Below, piece by piece: positions 51,060 through 61,423 of a stretch of DNA of 64,000 nt (position 1 is its first letter; each line of letters begins with the position of its first letter). Origin of the DNA: Eukaryota sp. TZLM1-RC (lineage: Eukaryota > Metamonada: BaSk clade); NCBI GenBank assembly GCA_040285825.1, contig JAUPSS010000005.1, positions 1,612,001 to 1,676,000 on the forward strand. The letters run 5' to 3'. The notes under the pieces were generated by a model. That model saw nothing but the letters and a program-made list of their open reading frames with translations. It had not been told where the DNA came from and did not search any database. The position numbers and the translations under genes were made by a program.

Positions 51060-52785
51060 ACAAACTGATATTTCACATGTTCCACTCTACCTAACTGTGC
51101 CAAAGGTTCTTCATATTTTTTTATCTTCTTTTTTTCGGCGTTAGATAACGGCGAGTCAGCGGAATACACTAAACGAGCAGCAGAATTTTTGCAAACATCC
51201 ACTGAGACAACGTCTACAACATTGAGAACACCATCGATCCCTGGAGCTACTAAATCTGCCCTTCTTTTACCAAAGGAATCATCAGTTTGATCTGAAGACA
51301 GCTTACGTACTAGTGGCTCAATAAATGCCTCTATATTGAAACTTTTGCACATGGCATATAATTGATCACGAACTGAGTCATGAACAAGTGAGCGATAAGT
51401 TATAAAATACTTACAGTTTAAAATATGGGAAAGCGTAACAACACTCTTGCAGCGACAAATTAAATCATTTGGTAATGAACAAGGCCATAGAAAACATCTC
51501 ATTCTCATTGCAGTGGTCCATTGGTGATCATTAAGTAGAAGGCCATAAATGTTGGGAATTTGGGAGATTAGGCAACTTGAGCAACTGTCTTCAAGATCAA
51601 TCAAAAAGTTTGCAAAAACGGGATTTTTTTCCTTAGCCAAGCTAAGACGTACAATATAATCCAAGTTTTTTAAAACTTTCAAGATTTTTTTCTGCAATTT
51701 TGCAAAAGTCAGTGGTAAGGAGAGCAAGCTTCTTGAAGGAAGTTCCACAATATCAGAGGGGAAACATTTAGCCCAAATATTGGGTGAAAGAGTTTCAATT
51801 TCCTGTTGCAATGAAATAAGATAAGAGCTGCCACAATTTTTCAATGAGATGAATTTTTCAGGAAAACGATTCACAAATTCATAAATAAAATTCTTTCCAC
51901 CTCCAATAAAGGCAGCTTTACAAAGGTAGCTTGATTTATGAAAATCAACACCACCAAAATTTGTACCACAAAAAATGTGGCTTCGTAACTGAGATGCATC
52001 AATTTCCAATAATTTTGCTAAAAAATTGGTTCTTTGTTCATTAAAAATGCGACAAAACTCCAAAGAAATTGATGGTGATGTTGATCTCAAAATATGAGTA
52101 AATTTTCCAGAATAACAGATTTTTAGGAAAAGAATTTCAAATGTTTCTCAATATTTAAATTTTCTATTGATTCTAATTCATTTCCAAATTGAGTCAACAG
52201 AGTCGAAAGTTGGCTTTTGACTTCATCAATATTTCCGAGATAACAACCCAAAAACGAAAACCAGACTGATCATAATTGATAAAGGGGACATTGACATCAT
52301 TAATGAAAAAAATCAATTGGTTCATGGCCAATAATCAAACATTTGGAGATATTCAATGAGAGACCAATATCTTCATAACGCTGTTGAATAAAAGTTGCTA
52401 TTTGTTTCAGAATTGTAATAGGAGCAAATACAGAAATGTCATCCATATATGCTACAATATCTATTTCTGGGAATTTTTCTTTCAATTCGCACATTAATGG
52501 ATGAATTGCCAGACAAAAGAAAAAAGGACCAAGTGGATCACCTTGTTTAACACCTGAAGACGAAAGCAGGTCAAAGTTTTCATAGACCAATGTGGATGAT
52601 TTTCCATAAAATGAAAAGAAAAAAGGCTCAACTTCAGGAAAATGCTTTCGCAGCAAAGGTAAAATGGAAGAACGAGATACAGAATTGAAAGCATTCTTAA
52701 AATCTAAATTGAAGATGTAATTAGAATCACTAGAATTAAAAAACACATCCGACGAAAGAGCAGCAGAAGAAGCACCATCAACTCT
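51060..52785 (-). pseudogene. LINE family A copy inside gypsy-2 (both ends lost)
   Basis: Minus strand from 52785: DGASSAALSSDVFF, FNLDFKNAFNSVSRSSI (RT motif A), SSGVKQGDPLGPFFFCLAIH, VAYMDDISVFAPI (active site), then after a break near 52290-52100 the 51044-52090 frame with SSYLCKAAFIGGGKNF, CRCKSVVTLSHILNCKYF (zinc motif), RSLVHDSVRDQL and KRRADLVAPGIDGVLNVVDV. The C-terminus is cut by the gypsy-3 LTR just after VEHVKYQF. Compare the 57386-58397 copy, which continues to the normal end. Confidence 0.85.
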
Positions 52786-53139
52786 TATGAAATTGACTGA
52801 GCCAACTAACGACCGTACTTCTTTGATAGTTTTTGGAGCAAGTATGTCTATTAAAGCATCTGCTCGTTTTTTGCTAATTTTTCGTTGTTTGAATTGGAAA
52901 GTGCTGCCTAAAATGTCAATTGGTTGTTTGTCAGTAACGAATTTACATTTTCTCAATCCAATGTTGACTCTTCCACTCCTTGCGCATTGCAGTACCCTCT
53001 GTATTCTGTCAAAGAATTCTTGAAGGGTTGATCCTATTATGATTATGTCGTCGATGTAAATAAATACTCCTTCTATTTGGAAAATTTTCATCATTACATT
53101 TTGAAAACAATCGCTGGGATATTCTTTAGTCCGAAGCAT
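52300..53139 (-). CDS. Chimeric frame: gypsy-2 RT joined in frame to LINE A RT
   Basis: The first half is Ty3/gypsy RT (FIYIDDIIIIGSTLQEFF, IGLRKCKFV, LVGSVNFIR); the second half is the LINE RT (VDGASSAALSSDVF onward, YMDDISVFA). The join is at about 52785 and keeps the frame for 280 codons. It is a by-product of the LINE insertion, not evidence of a functional fusion: the gypsy RT before it has lost catalytic residues and is frameshifted near 53100. Confidence 0.8.
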   Translation of the reverse strand: MLRTKEYPSDCFQNVMMKIFQIEGVFIYIDDIIIIGSTLQEFFDRIQRVLQCARSGRVNIGLRKCKFVTDKQPIDILGSTFQFKQRKISKKRADALIDILAPKTIKEVRSLVGSVNFIRVDGASSAALSSDVFFNSSDSNYIFNLDFKNAFNSVSRSSILPLLRKHFPEVEPFFFSFYGKSSTLVYENFDLLSSSGVKQGDPLGPFFFCLAIHPLMCELKEKFPEIDIVAYMDDISVFAPITILKQIATFIQQRYEDIGLSLNISKCLIIGHEPIDFFH

Positions 53140-56100
53140 GCCCTTTTAAACATAGTCGATCTGCCAGGAATAGAGATAGATGTCTTTTCAATATCTTCGT
53201 CAGCTACTTTCATTTGCCAAAAAGCCTGACTCAGAAATTCTAAAACATCTGCAATTAATAATAAGTTAGACTCGACCGGAATTGTATGAGCGTTAACTCC
53301 ATCTTTACCACTGAAATCGCCCGTCAACCTAGGTTTTCGATCATCAGGGTATATCACTAATACTATTGGGGAACTAAACTTGTAGTTCGATTCAATTGCA
53401 TAGCCCATTTCAATCAATTCATCAAACAGCTGGTTGGCTATTTGTAATTTCTTTGGGTTGAGGCCCCGAGCTAGTTTATGTACAATTGTATTAGTTTTGT
53501 AGAAGGGGATTGTCATAGGTGGACAATCGATTCCATCTTTATTGGGCTTTTCGCTGAATACGTCCTTGTATTGAGCTAATATATCAGACAAACTCTAATT
53601 ATACTCACTGTCATCTAAATTAATCTCACATCCAGATCTATCAAATTGCTGAGTGAAATCTTCTTCACTGCAAGAAGTTGATTCTACGTGGCCAATTTGG
53701 TGAGTTTTAATTCTGTTATCAAAAATGGTTTCAGCATTTAGCAAGGTGCAGCGCTCTTCGTCTAGTAAAATAACTTAACGGTCAGATGTCAGTAGCCCAA
53801 GTTGTTGTAACATGTCTACCCCAATTAAAAATTTGTTCGACCCTGGTATAATGGGGAGAGTATGATTTATTGATACTTGGTTCGCGATGCTGCCAACACT
53901 GAATGTCAAAATGCTTTGTGCACTCCCAAGCGAATTCGTTGATACATTGCTAGCAGGGATGAATTGTGTATATCGTTTTCATTTATGGACATTGAACACC
54001 GATTTGCTAGGTCGAGGGAAATGACAGAACAAAATGCAGCTGTGTCTATCATGCCTTCTATGACCGTATCGTTGATTCTAACCTGAAGCTCTAAAAACTG
54101 AGGCTGCTTGGATCTGTTGTGGTTTATACAAGGTGCAAATTCATCTGCTCGATTGTATAAACCTCTTTCTAAACTGTTTAAACTCAAAAATTTATCTACT
54201 TTATTATCATTACCGAAAGAAAGTGGGTTTAAGAGGGATGCTTGAGCTGAATGTTCCGATTGGCTAGTTGAATAAATGTGGCTCAATTCGGGAGCTGTAG
54301 CGTGCGATGATTGGTGTATATGAAGCATATATGCACGATTTTTATTACCTCTCGTACCACGGCCACCTCGGCCCCTATATCTACCTTGGCCTCTACTATG
54401 GCCTCTATGAATATTTTCAAAACTATCGTGAGTACCTCTGAATGGTCTTCCTCGGCCTCTACTTCTGCCGGCGCTTCTTCGTTGATCTAGTGGAACAAGA
54501 GATCTGGTGCATCCGGGGTCTTCGCATTCTGCAATTACATGACCTGGCTTCTGCCAGAAGGTGCAGTATTTGTGGCCTCCTCTGTAATGCTTCTCTTTCT
54601 TTAGATTGGGGATGGATGAATCTTGTTGGCTTGTTCTCTTTTTCTTGGCTGAGGTGTGGAAATCACCTGTTTCTATCTTGGGTCTGGACGCATCTTTTCT
54701 CAATAGCTGGACCGTTTTCCTATTTTGAGCACCCTTTATCCATGATAATAAGTCATTTTTTACCTTCCTTGTTGATTTGGGGAAGCTCACTAGCTTGTCC
54801 TTCCAATAGCTCTCCTTACAGAATTCTTCGAACAGGGGCTCAGTGAAAGCCAAGTTGTTAATGCCTGTTAAAAAGGCATGAGCCACTGTTGACATTGGAA
54901 GAGCGAATACTCCGCTCGAGTGATCCACATCTTCGATCCTGGCTGATACATCAGTGATGTATGTAGACATTCTCAGGATGTCTCCAAAATTTTCCATGTA
55001 TATTGTAAACTCCCTTTCCGCGTCTTCGATTGAATTGACTTTACGCCAATTGAATTGGGGTTTGTGGAGGGCTAATTTGGCGTCATGGAGCGAGTTGAAT
55101 TGGCTCCTCCTACAAAGAAGCAGTAGAATTTCTGCGTCTGTAGGTTCCGTGCTAAGAATCTGTTGTTGTTTCCAAAAGGAAATTATTCTTGCGCTAATGC
55201 AACCCGAAATTCCCACGGGTTGGTTGTCGCTAAAATGGACCTGAAGAGGTCGTATGCGTGAATAGGTAACCCTATTTTCTGAATGAAGTTGGGGTCTATT
55301 CTGTTAATTTTGGGCGTCCGAAGCGACTCGAGCTGAGACTTTAACGAATTTATTTGATGTTGTATCTCGGTTGTAGTGCCTCTCTGTATTGCTAGTAACT
55401 GAGATAGACTGTTGACCATGTCAGCTTTTTGTTTCTGTTGCTGAGCTGAACTGTTTGAGGCATTTCTATTTTATCGATGTTTGTTGTTCCTCCTCTGCCT
55501 GTACTGTCCCAGAGAGCGAATTCCAGTAGGAAGTGTACGATTTTCATTTGAGTTTCTGCAAACTCGAATCTGGGGGGCTCATGGAGCGTATCGTGTTCTA
55601 CAGCCTTTGTTCTATAATGGTATCCAACGTGAGATTGTAGGTTTAAGTCAAGGACTTGACGTGGGTCATGAATTCCAGATGATGTTTCTGACCGATATGA
55701 GGAGAGATCTTGTCTGCTCAATCCTGGACCAGTTTGTTGTGAGGTCGGCTCTTCCATTGGTACAGATGTGTCTGATGGTTGGATAGTGAGGACCTCCATA
55801 GGAATGTCCTGATTACCAGGCTGTTGTAGCTGGTCAATTTGTAGTTTTTGAAGAGGTTTCGATTCCTCTTGAATGTTGAGCTGGATGAATGGCCTGAAGG
55901 GTCTAATGCTTTGAAAAGGCGTATCCTCTATACCTAATATTGAAGTGAAGGCGAAAGTTTTGTTATTAACCCAAGTGTCCCCAATTTGTACATTGTGGTC
56001 ATTGGGGGGAGACCTATAGGTGGAGATGACTGCCGTTTTCATGTTGGCATGATCTCGTTTGAAGGTGACTCCTTGCTCGACGAAGATTAGCCTGAACGGC

Positions 56101-57133
56101 TGAGATGCGGGTCTCATCTCAACGAGATCAGGGTTTGATGACGATGGTTAGTATTCGTAAACCTCTCTTACTACCGTGTAATCCACTCTAAATGTGCTGT
56201 TGACTTCATAAATTTTGTCCAGACCTGGCCTAAACCAGTCTGGGAGGAGGTGTATGTTCTCAGGTCCCTCGAAATTGTTAGAGAAGTCTCGACCATACTT
56301 TATGACCTCCAGCCACCGTATTCTAAATTCATATATGTCGAGGGTGGCCTTTTTTCCGATAAAATCGAATCTGTCAGCGCGAGGCTTGGACATGATGGAT
56401 TTATAGGAGGAGTCTAGTGGAAATAGTCGTATTCTGCGTTCAGCAGGTCTACCCGTCAACTCCTTGCTCTCTTGGTCAAGAAGCTCTATAGAGTTTTTAA
56501 GGACTTGTGAGATGAGGGCAACTTCCCTGAATCCTTCTAAAGTCTCGTTTAAGGTTTGTACCGAAACACAGTTTTCTAAGTCTGGGTACAGGGACGTATC
56601 TGAAGGGAGAGAGTCCACAAAGTGTGTTGGCTCCTGTTTCCCACTTTCTTCTTTTGAGAAAGTGGCGAGAAGCGCTTCTAATTCTGGGCTAATGGCAGGA
56701 GGTTTATCCTGCGAGACTTTGGCCGTAGTCAGGGCTGTGGTAGCCGTTGAATGGGCGTTTTGGTTGGAGGGGTTACCTCCGAAAGAGTTAGTTCAGGAGT
56801 GGAGTTTTGACCTGAACTCGGATTTGGAGGAGGGAGTCGAGGATCTCCGCTCGTATAAATGGTAGTGGGGTGCTGACCCGAACTAAATGAATTTGGAGTG
56901 AGGTGGGTTGCACCCGAACTCGTCGTTCCATGAGTGGAGTGTGAAACACTCGAACTCTCGTCTTTGTTTGGAGTACTCATTGCACTCGAAACTATGTAGA
57001 GAGGAGGGTTAGAAGGGTCTCCTCTGAAAGATGTCTGACATACCCCAGACATCTTTTTGTTGTTTACAGCGCTGTTGCTGTTTGGTGTGTGGTGTGCCTG
57101 TGACGCACAACAATTATTGTTGCCTTTTGGCAT
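52786..57133 (-). pseudogene. gypsy-2 gag-protease-RT, multiply broken
   Basis: The start ATG (57133) lies in the LTR. Pieces in order: Ser/Pro/Thr-rich N-terminus (57133-56729), two capsid-region frames (56618-56148, 56117-55392), 55419-55183, a long frame 55216-53906 with capsid end, a knuckle YCTFWQKPGHVIAEC whose second Cys is Trp, an RGG-rich stretch (GRGRPFRGTHD, RGQGRYRGRGG) and protease MIDTAAFCSVISLDLA (DTA in place of DTG/DSG). RT pieces follow at 53591-53094. The RT lacks about 11 residues around the first catalytic Asp (EFLSQAFWQM instead of EFLSKANYIATLDLPKAFWQL in gypsy-1). Dead in several ways. Confidence 0.85.
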
Positions 57134-57238
57134 TATGCTAGCTGTATGTTAGATGTATGTGTAAGGCGGGTTAAGATAAAGATAATTTTATTTAATGTTA
57201 TTCTATATATTTAGGTACTCACTGGTGAGATACCTACA
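57118..57238 (-). repeat. gypsy-2 5' LTR, 121 bp
   Basis: TGTAGGTATC ... AAAGGCAACA. It contains TCACCAGTGA, TATATAG and TTAAATAAAA. The ATG at 57133 opens the Gag frame inside it (MPKGN plus one base). The palindrome CAACAATAATTGTTG straddles the LTR/internal border. Confidence 0.88.
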
Positions 57239-57242
57239 TTTT

Positions 57243-57298
57243 ATCGGAATAGCGATGTTATTTTTTCGAAAAATGTCGTAAAAGAAACGGCACTTTAG
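57243..57298 (+). pseudogene. RING-finger gene, 3' part beyond gypsy-2
   Basis: Once joined to 44096 this gives 18 further codons (YRNSDVIFSKNVVKETAL) and TAG. On its own it has no start. See the 5' part at 43833-44096. Confidence 0.6.
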
Positions 57299-57385
57299 TC
57301 CTTTTTATTCCTTAAGAGGGGTCACTGTCATCTAGAAAGGTTTACTGTTATCAAATCTAACTTATGACACAGAATGTAATTAAAT

Positions 57386-58397
57386 GTAAGTAATGTTTCC
57401 CCTTTGATATTGTGGAACTTCCTCCAAGAAGCTTGCTCTCCTTACCACTGACTTTTGCAAAATTGCAGAAAAAAATCTTAAAAGTTTTAGAAAATTTGGA
57501 TTATATTGTACGTCTTAGGTTGGCTAAAGAAAAAAATCCCGTTTTTGCAAACTTTTTGATTGATCTTGAAGACAGTTGCTCAAGTTGCCTAATCTCCCAA
57601 ATTCCCAACATTTATGGCCTTCTGCTTAATGATCACCAATGGACCACTGCAATGAGAATGAGATGTTTTCTATGGCCTTGTTCTTGACCAAATGATTTAA
57701 TTTATCGCTGCAAGAGTGTTGTTACGCTTTCCCATATTTTAAACTGTAAGTATTTCATAACTTATCGCTCAATTGCTCATGACTCAGTACGTGATCAATT
57801 CTATGCCATGTGCAAAAGTTTCAATATAGAGGCATTTATTGAGCCATTAGTACGTAAGCTGTCTTCAGATCAAACTGATGATTCCTTTGGTAAAAGAAGG
57901 GCAGATTTAGTCGCTCCAGAAATCGATGGTGTTCTCAATGTTGTAGATGTTGTCTCAGTTGATGTTTGCAAAAATTCTGCTGCTCGTTTAGTGCATTCCG
58001 CTGATTCGCCGTTATCTAACGCCGAAAAAAAGAAGATAAAAAGTATGAAGAACCTTTGGCACAGTTAGGTAGAGTGGAACATGTGAAATATCAGTTTGTG
58101 CCATTTGCAATTTCTCTTTTTGGCAATATTGGACCGTCAGGGTTGCACTTTTTGAAAACTTCAAAAAAGTGTTACTGAATAGGTCTGGTAAAACAATGAA
58201 TTCCACTTTCTGGTTAAATAGAATTGTTTTTTGCATTTTCAAGTCTATTCCAACAATGATTTCAAAGGCACTTTTAGCTATTGGTGTAGAATATGAACGT
58301 AATGCTGTGAGTAGGTTTAGTAATAGTGACGCTTGTTTGGAGGATATTGAATTCTAGATAGATTTTTTTTTCTCAATAAATATTCCAGTTAAAAAAA
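57386..58397 (+). pseudogene. LINE family A insertion with 15-bp target duplication
   Basis: 5'-truncated copy with AGAATGTAATTAAAT at both sides (57371-57385 and 58398-58412) and an A8 tail (58390-58397), the marks of target-primed reverse transcription. Coding traces: VELPPRSLLSLPLTFAKL, SCLISQIPNIYGLLLNDHQW, a TGA at 57687-57689 replacing sense, zinc motif CRCKSVVTLSHILNC-like, GKRRADLVAPEIDGVLNVVD, then after frameshifts near 58040 and 58150 the end SKALLAIGVEYERNAVSRF and DACLEDIEF, TAG at 58355-58357. Confidence 0.9.
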
Positions 58398-58412
58398 AGA
58401 ATGTAATTAAAT

Positions 58413-58683
58413 ATATCAAAAACTATCAGAAAACTGCAACTCATGTTCAGAATGATGTTATTGTTGGAATTTTGTGATCTTTCCCTTCTCTTAATTGGTT
58501 GATCTCATATGATTTTGCTCAACTTAAAAGGACAAGTTTTGGCAACACTTCTTCCTTGTGAGGTTCCAATGTCACTAAACCTACTCAGACATTTCTAACC
58601 TTGGGATTAAGTTTAGCATAACAAAATCGCATCCATTGATTTTCCCAAATTATTTAAACATTGAAAATGGAACCTACAATTAT
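58413..58683. other. Spacer
   Basis: No feature beyond the likely 3' flank of the transporter gene. Confidence 0.4.
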
Positions 58684-59834
58684 TTATTTTTTATTGACTT
58701 CCAAATCATGAACCAGTAACAACTCCTTGTTGTGGACTCTCGCCAAAGGATTAATGGTGGTGTTGGTCTCAGGATTACGCCTTTCCAACTGAACAACAAA
58801 TACACCAGAAATAATCAGAAACGCACCAAAAACTTGAAGAAACTTGAATAAAAATGAAACATCCTCCCATTCGTTTCGCACCGTTATTCCAGCCAAAAGA
58901 CCAAAGAAGGGTAACATGTAACCGACAAGAGTTTGGCGCACTGCTCCAATAGTTTTCAAAAGATAAAAATAGAGACCATAAGCGCAACAACTAGCAAAGA
59001 TTGCAACATAGAAAACAGAAATGATTGCTGGTTGAGATGCGTTTCGTATCTGCTCTAAAACTAAAGCAGGGTAACCAAAAAAGCCAACGATCCCAGCTTC
59101 ATAAATTGAGGCAAAGACAAAAACTTGAATGCAACTTGAAGAGAGCTGCAAAGTAACTGCTAAAGCTCCAGGTACCTTTTGAAGGTACTTCTTTCCAAAA
59201 ACTGAAGCAAAACCATAACTTGCACAAGCTAGTGGTACAAGGAAGTACCCAGGAAGCCAAACCTCGTCCCTTTCATCAGTTATCAATGCATGAAGATAGA
59301 CAGCTATAACTCCAAGAAACCCTGTAAAGATTCCCATTATACGACGTCTTGTCAGTTGTTCATTCTCAATCAACAGAGGTGCAAAGATAGCGGAAAAGAT
59401 CGGAATCCCAGAGTTCAAGATTGAGACCACACCCACGTTGACGCGAGTGGATGCTATCGCGACAGACACAAATGGTACAGTATTGTTGAAAAATGCCATC
59501 AGAAACATCTTTGACAATAGATCTTTAGATAGCTGGGGCTTCTTTATGTATGAAGGTGACATAAAAATCACAAAACCCAGAATTATAACCATAATCAAGG
59601 CGGAGCCTGTTAGACGAAGGAACACAAATGTAACGGGATTAAACCCTTCTGAGATGAGGAAAGAATTGGAAGGAAACTACCTGTGACTCCGATGTTCACA
59701 GCAAGAAAGGCAAAGCCCCATAGAGCTCCAAGAGTAACAAAAGCTAGGATGGGCAGGGTAGATAATTGCTTCATTGATGATGTGAGACTTATGACCTTTA
59801 TTATTGACCCAGTCAATTTGTTTATTTCAAACAT
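58684..59834 (-). CDS. EamA/DMT-family transporter with one 32-nt intron
   Basis: Drug/metabolite transporter superfamily, ten TM segments in two EamA repeats; substrate unknown. Exon 1 (59834-59681) holds the first helix LPILAFVTLGALWGFAFLAV. Exon 2 (59648-58684) holds the rest, including MFLMAFFNNTVPFVSVAIAS with TRVNVGVVSILNSGIPIFS, the classic EamA ILNSxxPIF region, YGFASVFGKKYL and the last helices FLQVFGAFLIISGVFVVQL. The two exons are in different frames. Removing GTAGTTTCC...CATCTCAG (32 nt) joins them in frame as NIGVTEGFNPVTFVFLRL, which fits the family, giving 372 residues. A one-base error is the alternative. Confidence 0.85.
59649..59680 (-). other. Candidate 32-nt spliceosomal intron
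   Basis: GT start, AG end, pyrimidine-rich throughout (TTTCCTTCCAATTCTTTCC). Phase 1. 32 mod 3 = 2, so its removal exactly resolves the frame change between the two halves of the transporter. Confidence 0.65.
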
Positions 59835-61119
59835 TAAATTATACCATTTGCACTATGAGTAACAGTGATATTAATTTTTAGGTTTCCAATCTGACGGATT
59901 GTGTTACCTAAATTTACTTAATTACCGAGATTTTGCACTGCAATTATGCAATTTTTACGGGAATTTATTATAATTGGTTTAGTCGTGCCCCACAGATGTT
60001 CTACTAGTTAAGACAAATCCTTTTATTGTTGTTGAAAGACAGAGTTTAAACTTTAAGGCTTAAATTCATATACCTCTACTCAACATGTGTACGCCTTCCT
60101 TGAACCTTCCTTGAAAAGACTTTTGCATAATGCTCATAAAACCAACACGGCTTATTCTTTGAGCCAAACAAAAGCAATTGGTTCAGTGGTTTGGTAGTTA
60201 AAATATGAGTTGAAGGAATATTCCATGTAATTACTGTCCTAAACACTCATAGTCAAAATCCTATTAATTATTGTGGTTTGAAGGAGTAACAATGCACACA
60301 GGGTCGTTGTCCATAAGAATAAGGAATGGTACAAATTGTGAAGAGAAATGATGGAGAATGGATTTTGAAGTTGTTTTCCATAAATTTCAAAAGGTCACGT
60401 CATCATGACGTAATTTTACGTAATTCTGACCGAATTGAATGTTTTCATTTACGTAGGTTTTAATCGTATTACTTTTACTAAATGAATTGTTGATTGTGCA
60501 CTTTCTTGCTTCACATTCATAAACATTATGGAAAGTGTTCAACAAAGTGGTTGCAGTATCTGTATCAGTATTGCTACTGATAAACAGAGAAGCAACCTTC
60601 AGAAATCAACAAGGTACACAATTTTTCAAAATATTGATTCCTTCAAAGTGAATGCACTAGTATAAGCAAATGGTTCACTGTGTTCAATTGAGTTCAGTGA
60701 AGATTGTGCACTCCGTTCAAGTAATTTTATGAGAGACCCTGTTGTTACCTCCAAGTCATAAATTGGAACTAGAGGATTGGCAATTACTGGGTCGAAATTA
60801 TTACAATGTTCATTGCTCAATTGTTCAACCAACATCGGTAAGGATTTTTTTAATAAACTAGGTTTTCAAAAATAAGATTGAAATTATTTATTAAATTAAA
60901 ACCCGATTTATTCCTTTAACCTTATGTTAAGGTTGTTTTTCCCACAACTTCTGTTGACTACTGGCTTGATAGTGTTTATTGCCAGTCGATTAATAGACAC
61001 TTTGGACTTAAATTATTAACTACAAATATGTCCTCTATAGAACAAATTATTGACATATAATAAAGACCAATTTCTGATAGTGGTCTTGCTGACTTGATCA
61101 TCTTAACTTTGCTTGAACT
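59835..61119. other. Unassigned intergenic sequence
   Basis: Holds a 69-codon minus-strand frame (60835-60626, MLVEQLSNEHCNNFDPVI...) that I cannot assign and that may be chance or a broken exon. Nothing else seen over about 1.3 kb. Confidence 0.35.
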
Positions 61120-61318
61120 TGATTCTCAAATCTCACTTGATTCTTTCAAATTCGGCACTCAGTAAATATATTTCTTGCAACAGGTCATAATTCAACGTGT
61201 CAAATATTGACTTTGACAAGATGAAGAGCTCAAGACCATTTAATGTTTCAAATTTTCCTCCCTTTGAAGAAAAACCTCTATGTAATGATCTCTCGAGCCC
61301 TGTTGTATATTCAACAAG
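61120..61318 (+). pseudogene. Duplicated fragment of the GID7-like gene
   Basis: Aligns to the coding strand of 24320-24128: CTCACTTGATTCTTTCAAAT, ATATTTCTTGCAACAGGTCA, AGCTCAAGACCATTTAATG, TTTGAAGAAAAACCTCT and CTCTCGAGCCCTGTTG all recur. It has an internal 8-9-bp deletion (TTGATTGAC), a few substitutions and lost frame. No introns, poly(A) or LINE ends are visible at the borders. A segmental gene scrap 37 kb from its source. Confidence 0.85.
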
Positions 61319-61423
61319 GCGTGGTTATAAGATTAATTTATAAATACAAGAAACCAAAAAAGCAGAAAAAATGTACAAATGACTTAAAAACCCAAGATAC
61401 AGGTGATTAATACTTTAATAATT

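Larger units (their letters stand above)
44097..57238 (-). mobile_element. Ty3/gypsy element gypsy-2, old, with nested LINE A and gypsy-3
   Basis: One insertion read right to left: 5' LTR 57238-57118, gag from 57133, protease, RT to 52786, then LINE A (52785-51060), gypsy-3 (51059 to about 45240, opposite orientation), then the end of the gypsy-2 integrase (45230-44239) and the 3' LTR (44228-44097). The outer flanks are TTTT on both sides (44093-44096 and 57239-57242). The host reading frame is restored when the whole block is removed. RNase H, the front of integrase, the 3' end of LINE A and the 5' end of gypsy-3 are missing, best explained by one deletion joining at about 45240. The two LTRs differ at several sites and by an 11-bp duplication, so the element is old. 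Confidence 0.82.

Noticed and set aside
52300-53139. Functional dual-RT enzyme
   Set aside because: The gypsy part upstream has lost its first catalytic Asp and is frameshifted; the LINE part is 3'-truncated.
60626-60835. 69-aa minus-strand ORF
   Set aside because: No family resemblance, no neighbour frame to join by a short intron that I could justify; mentioned only as a spacer note.
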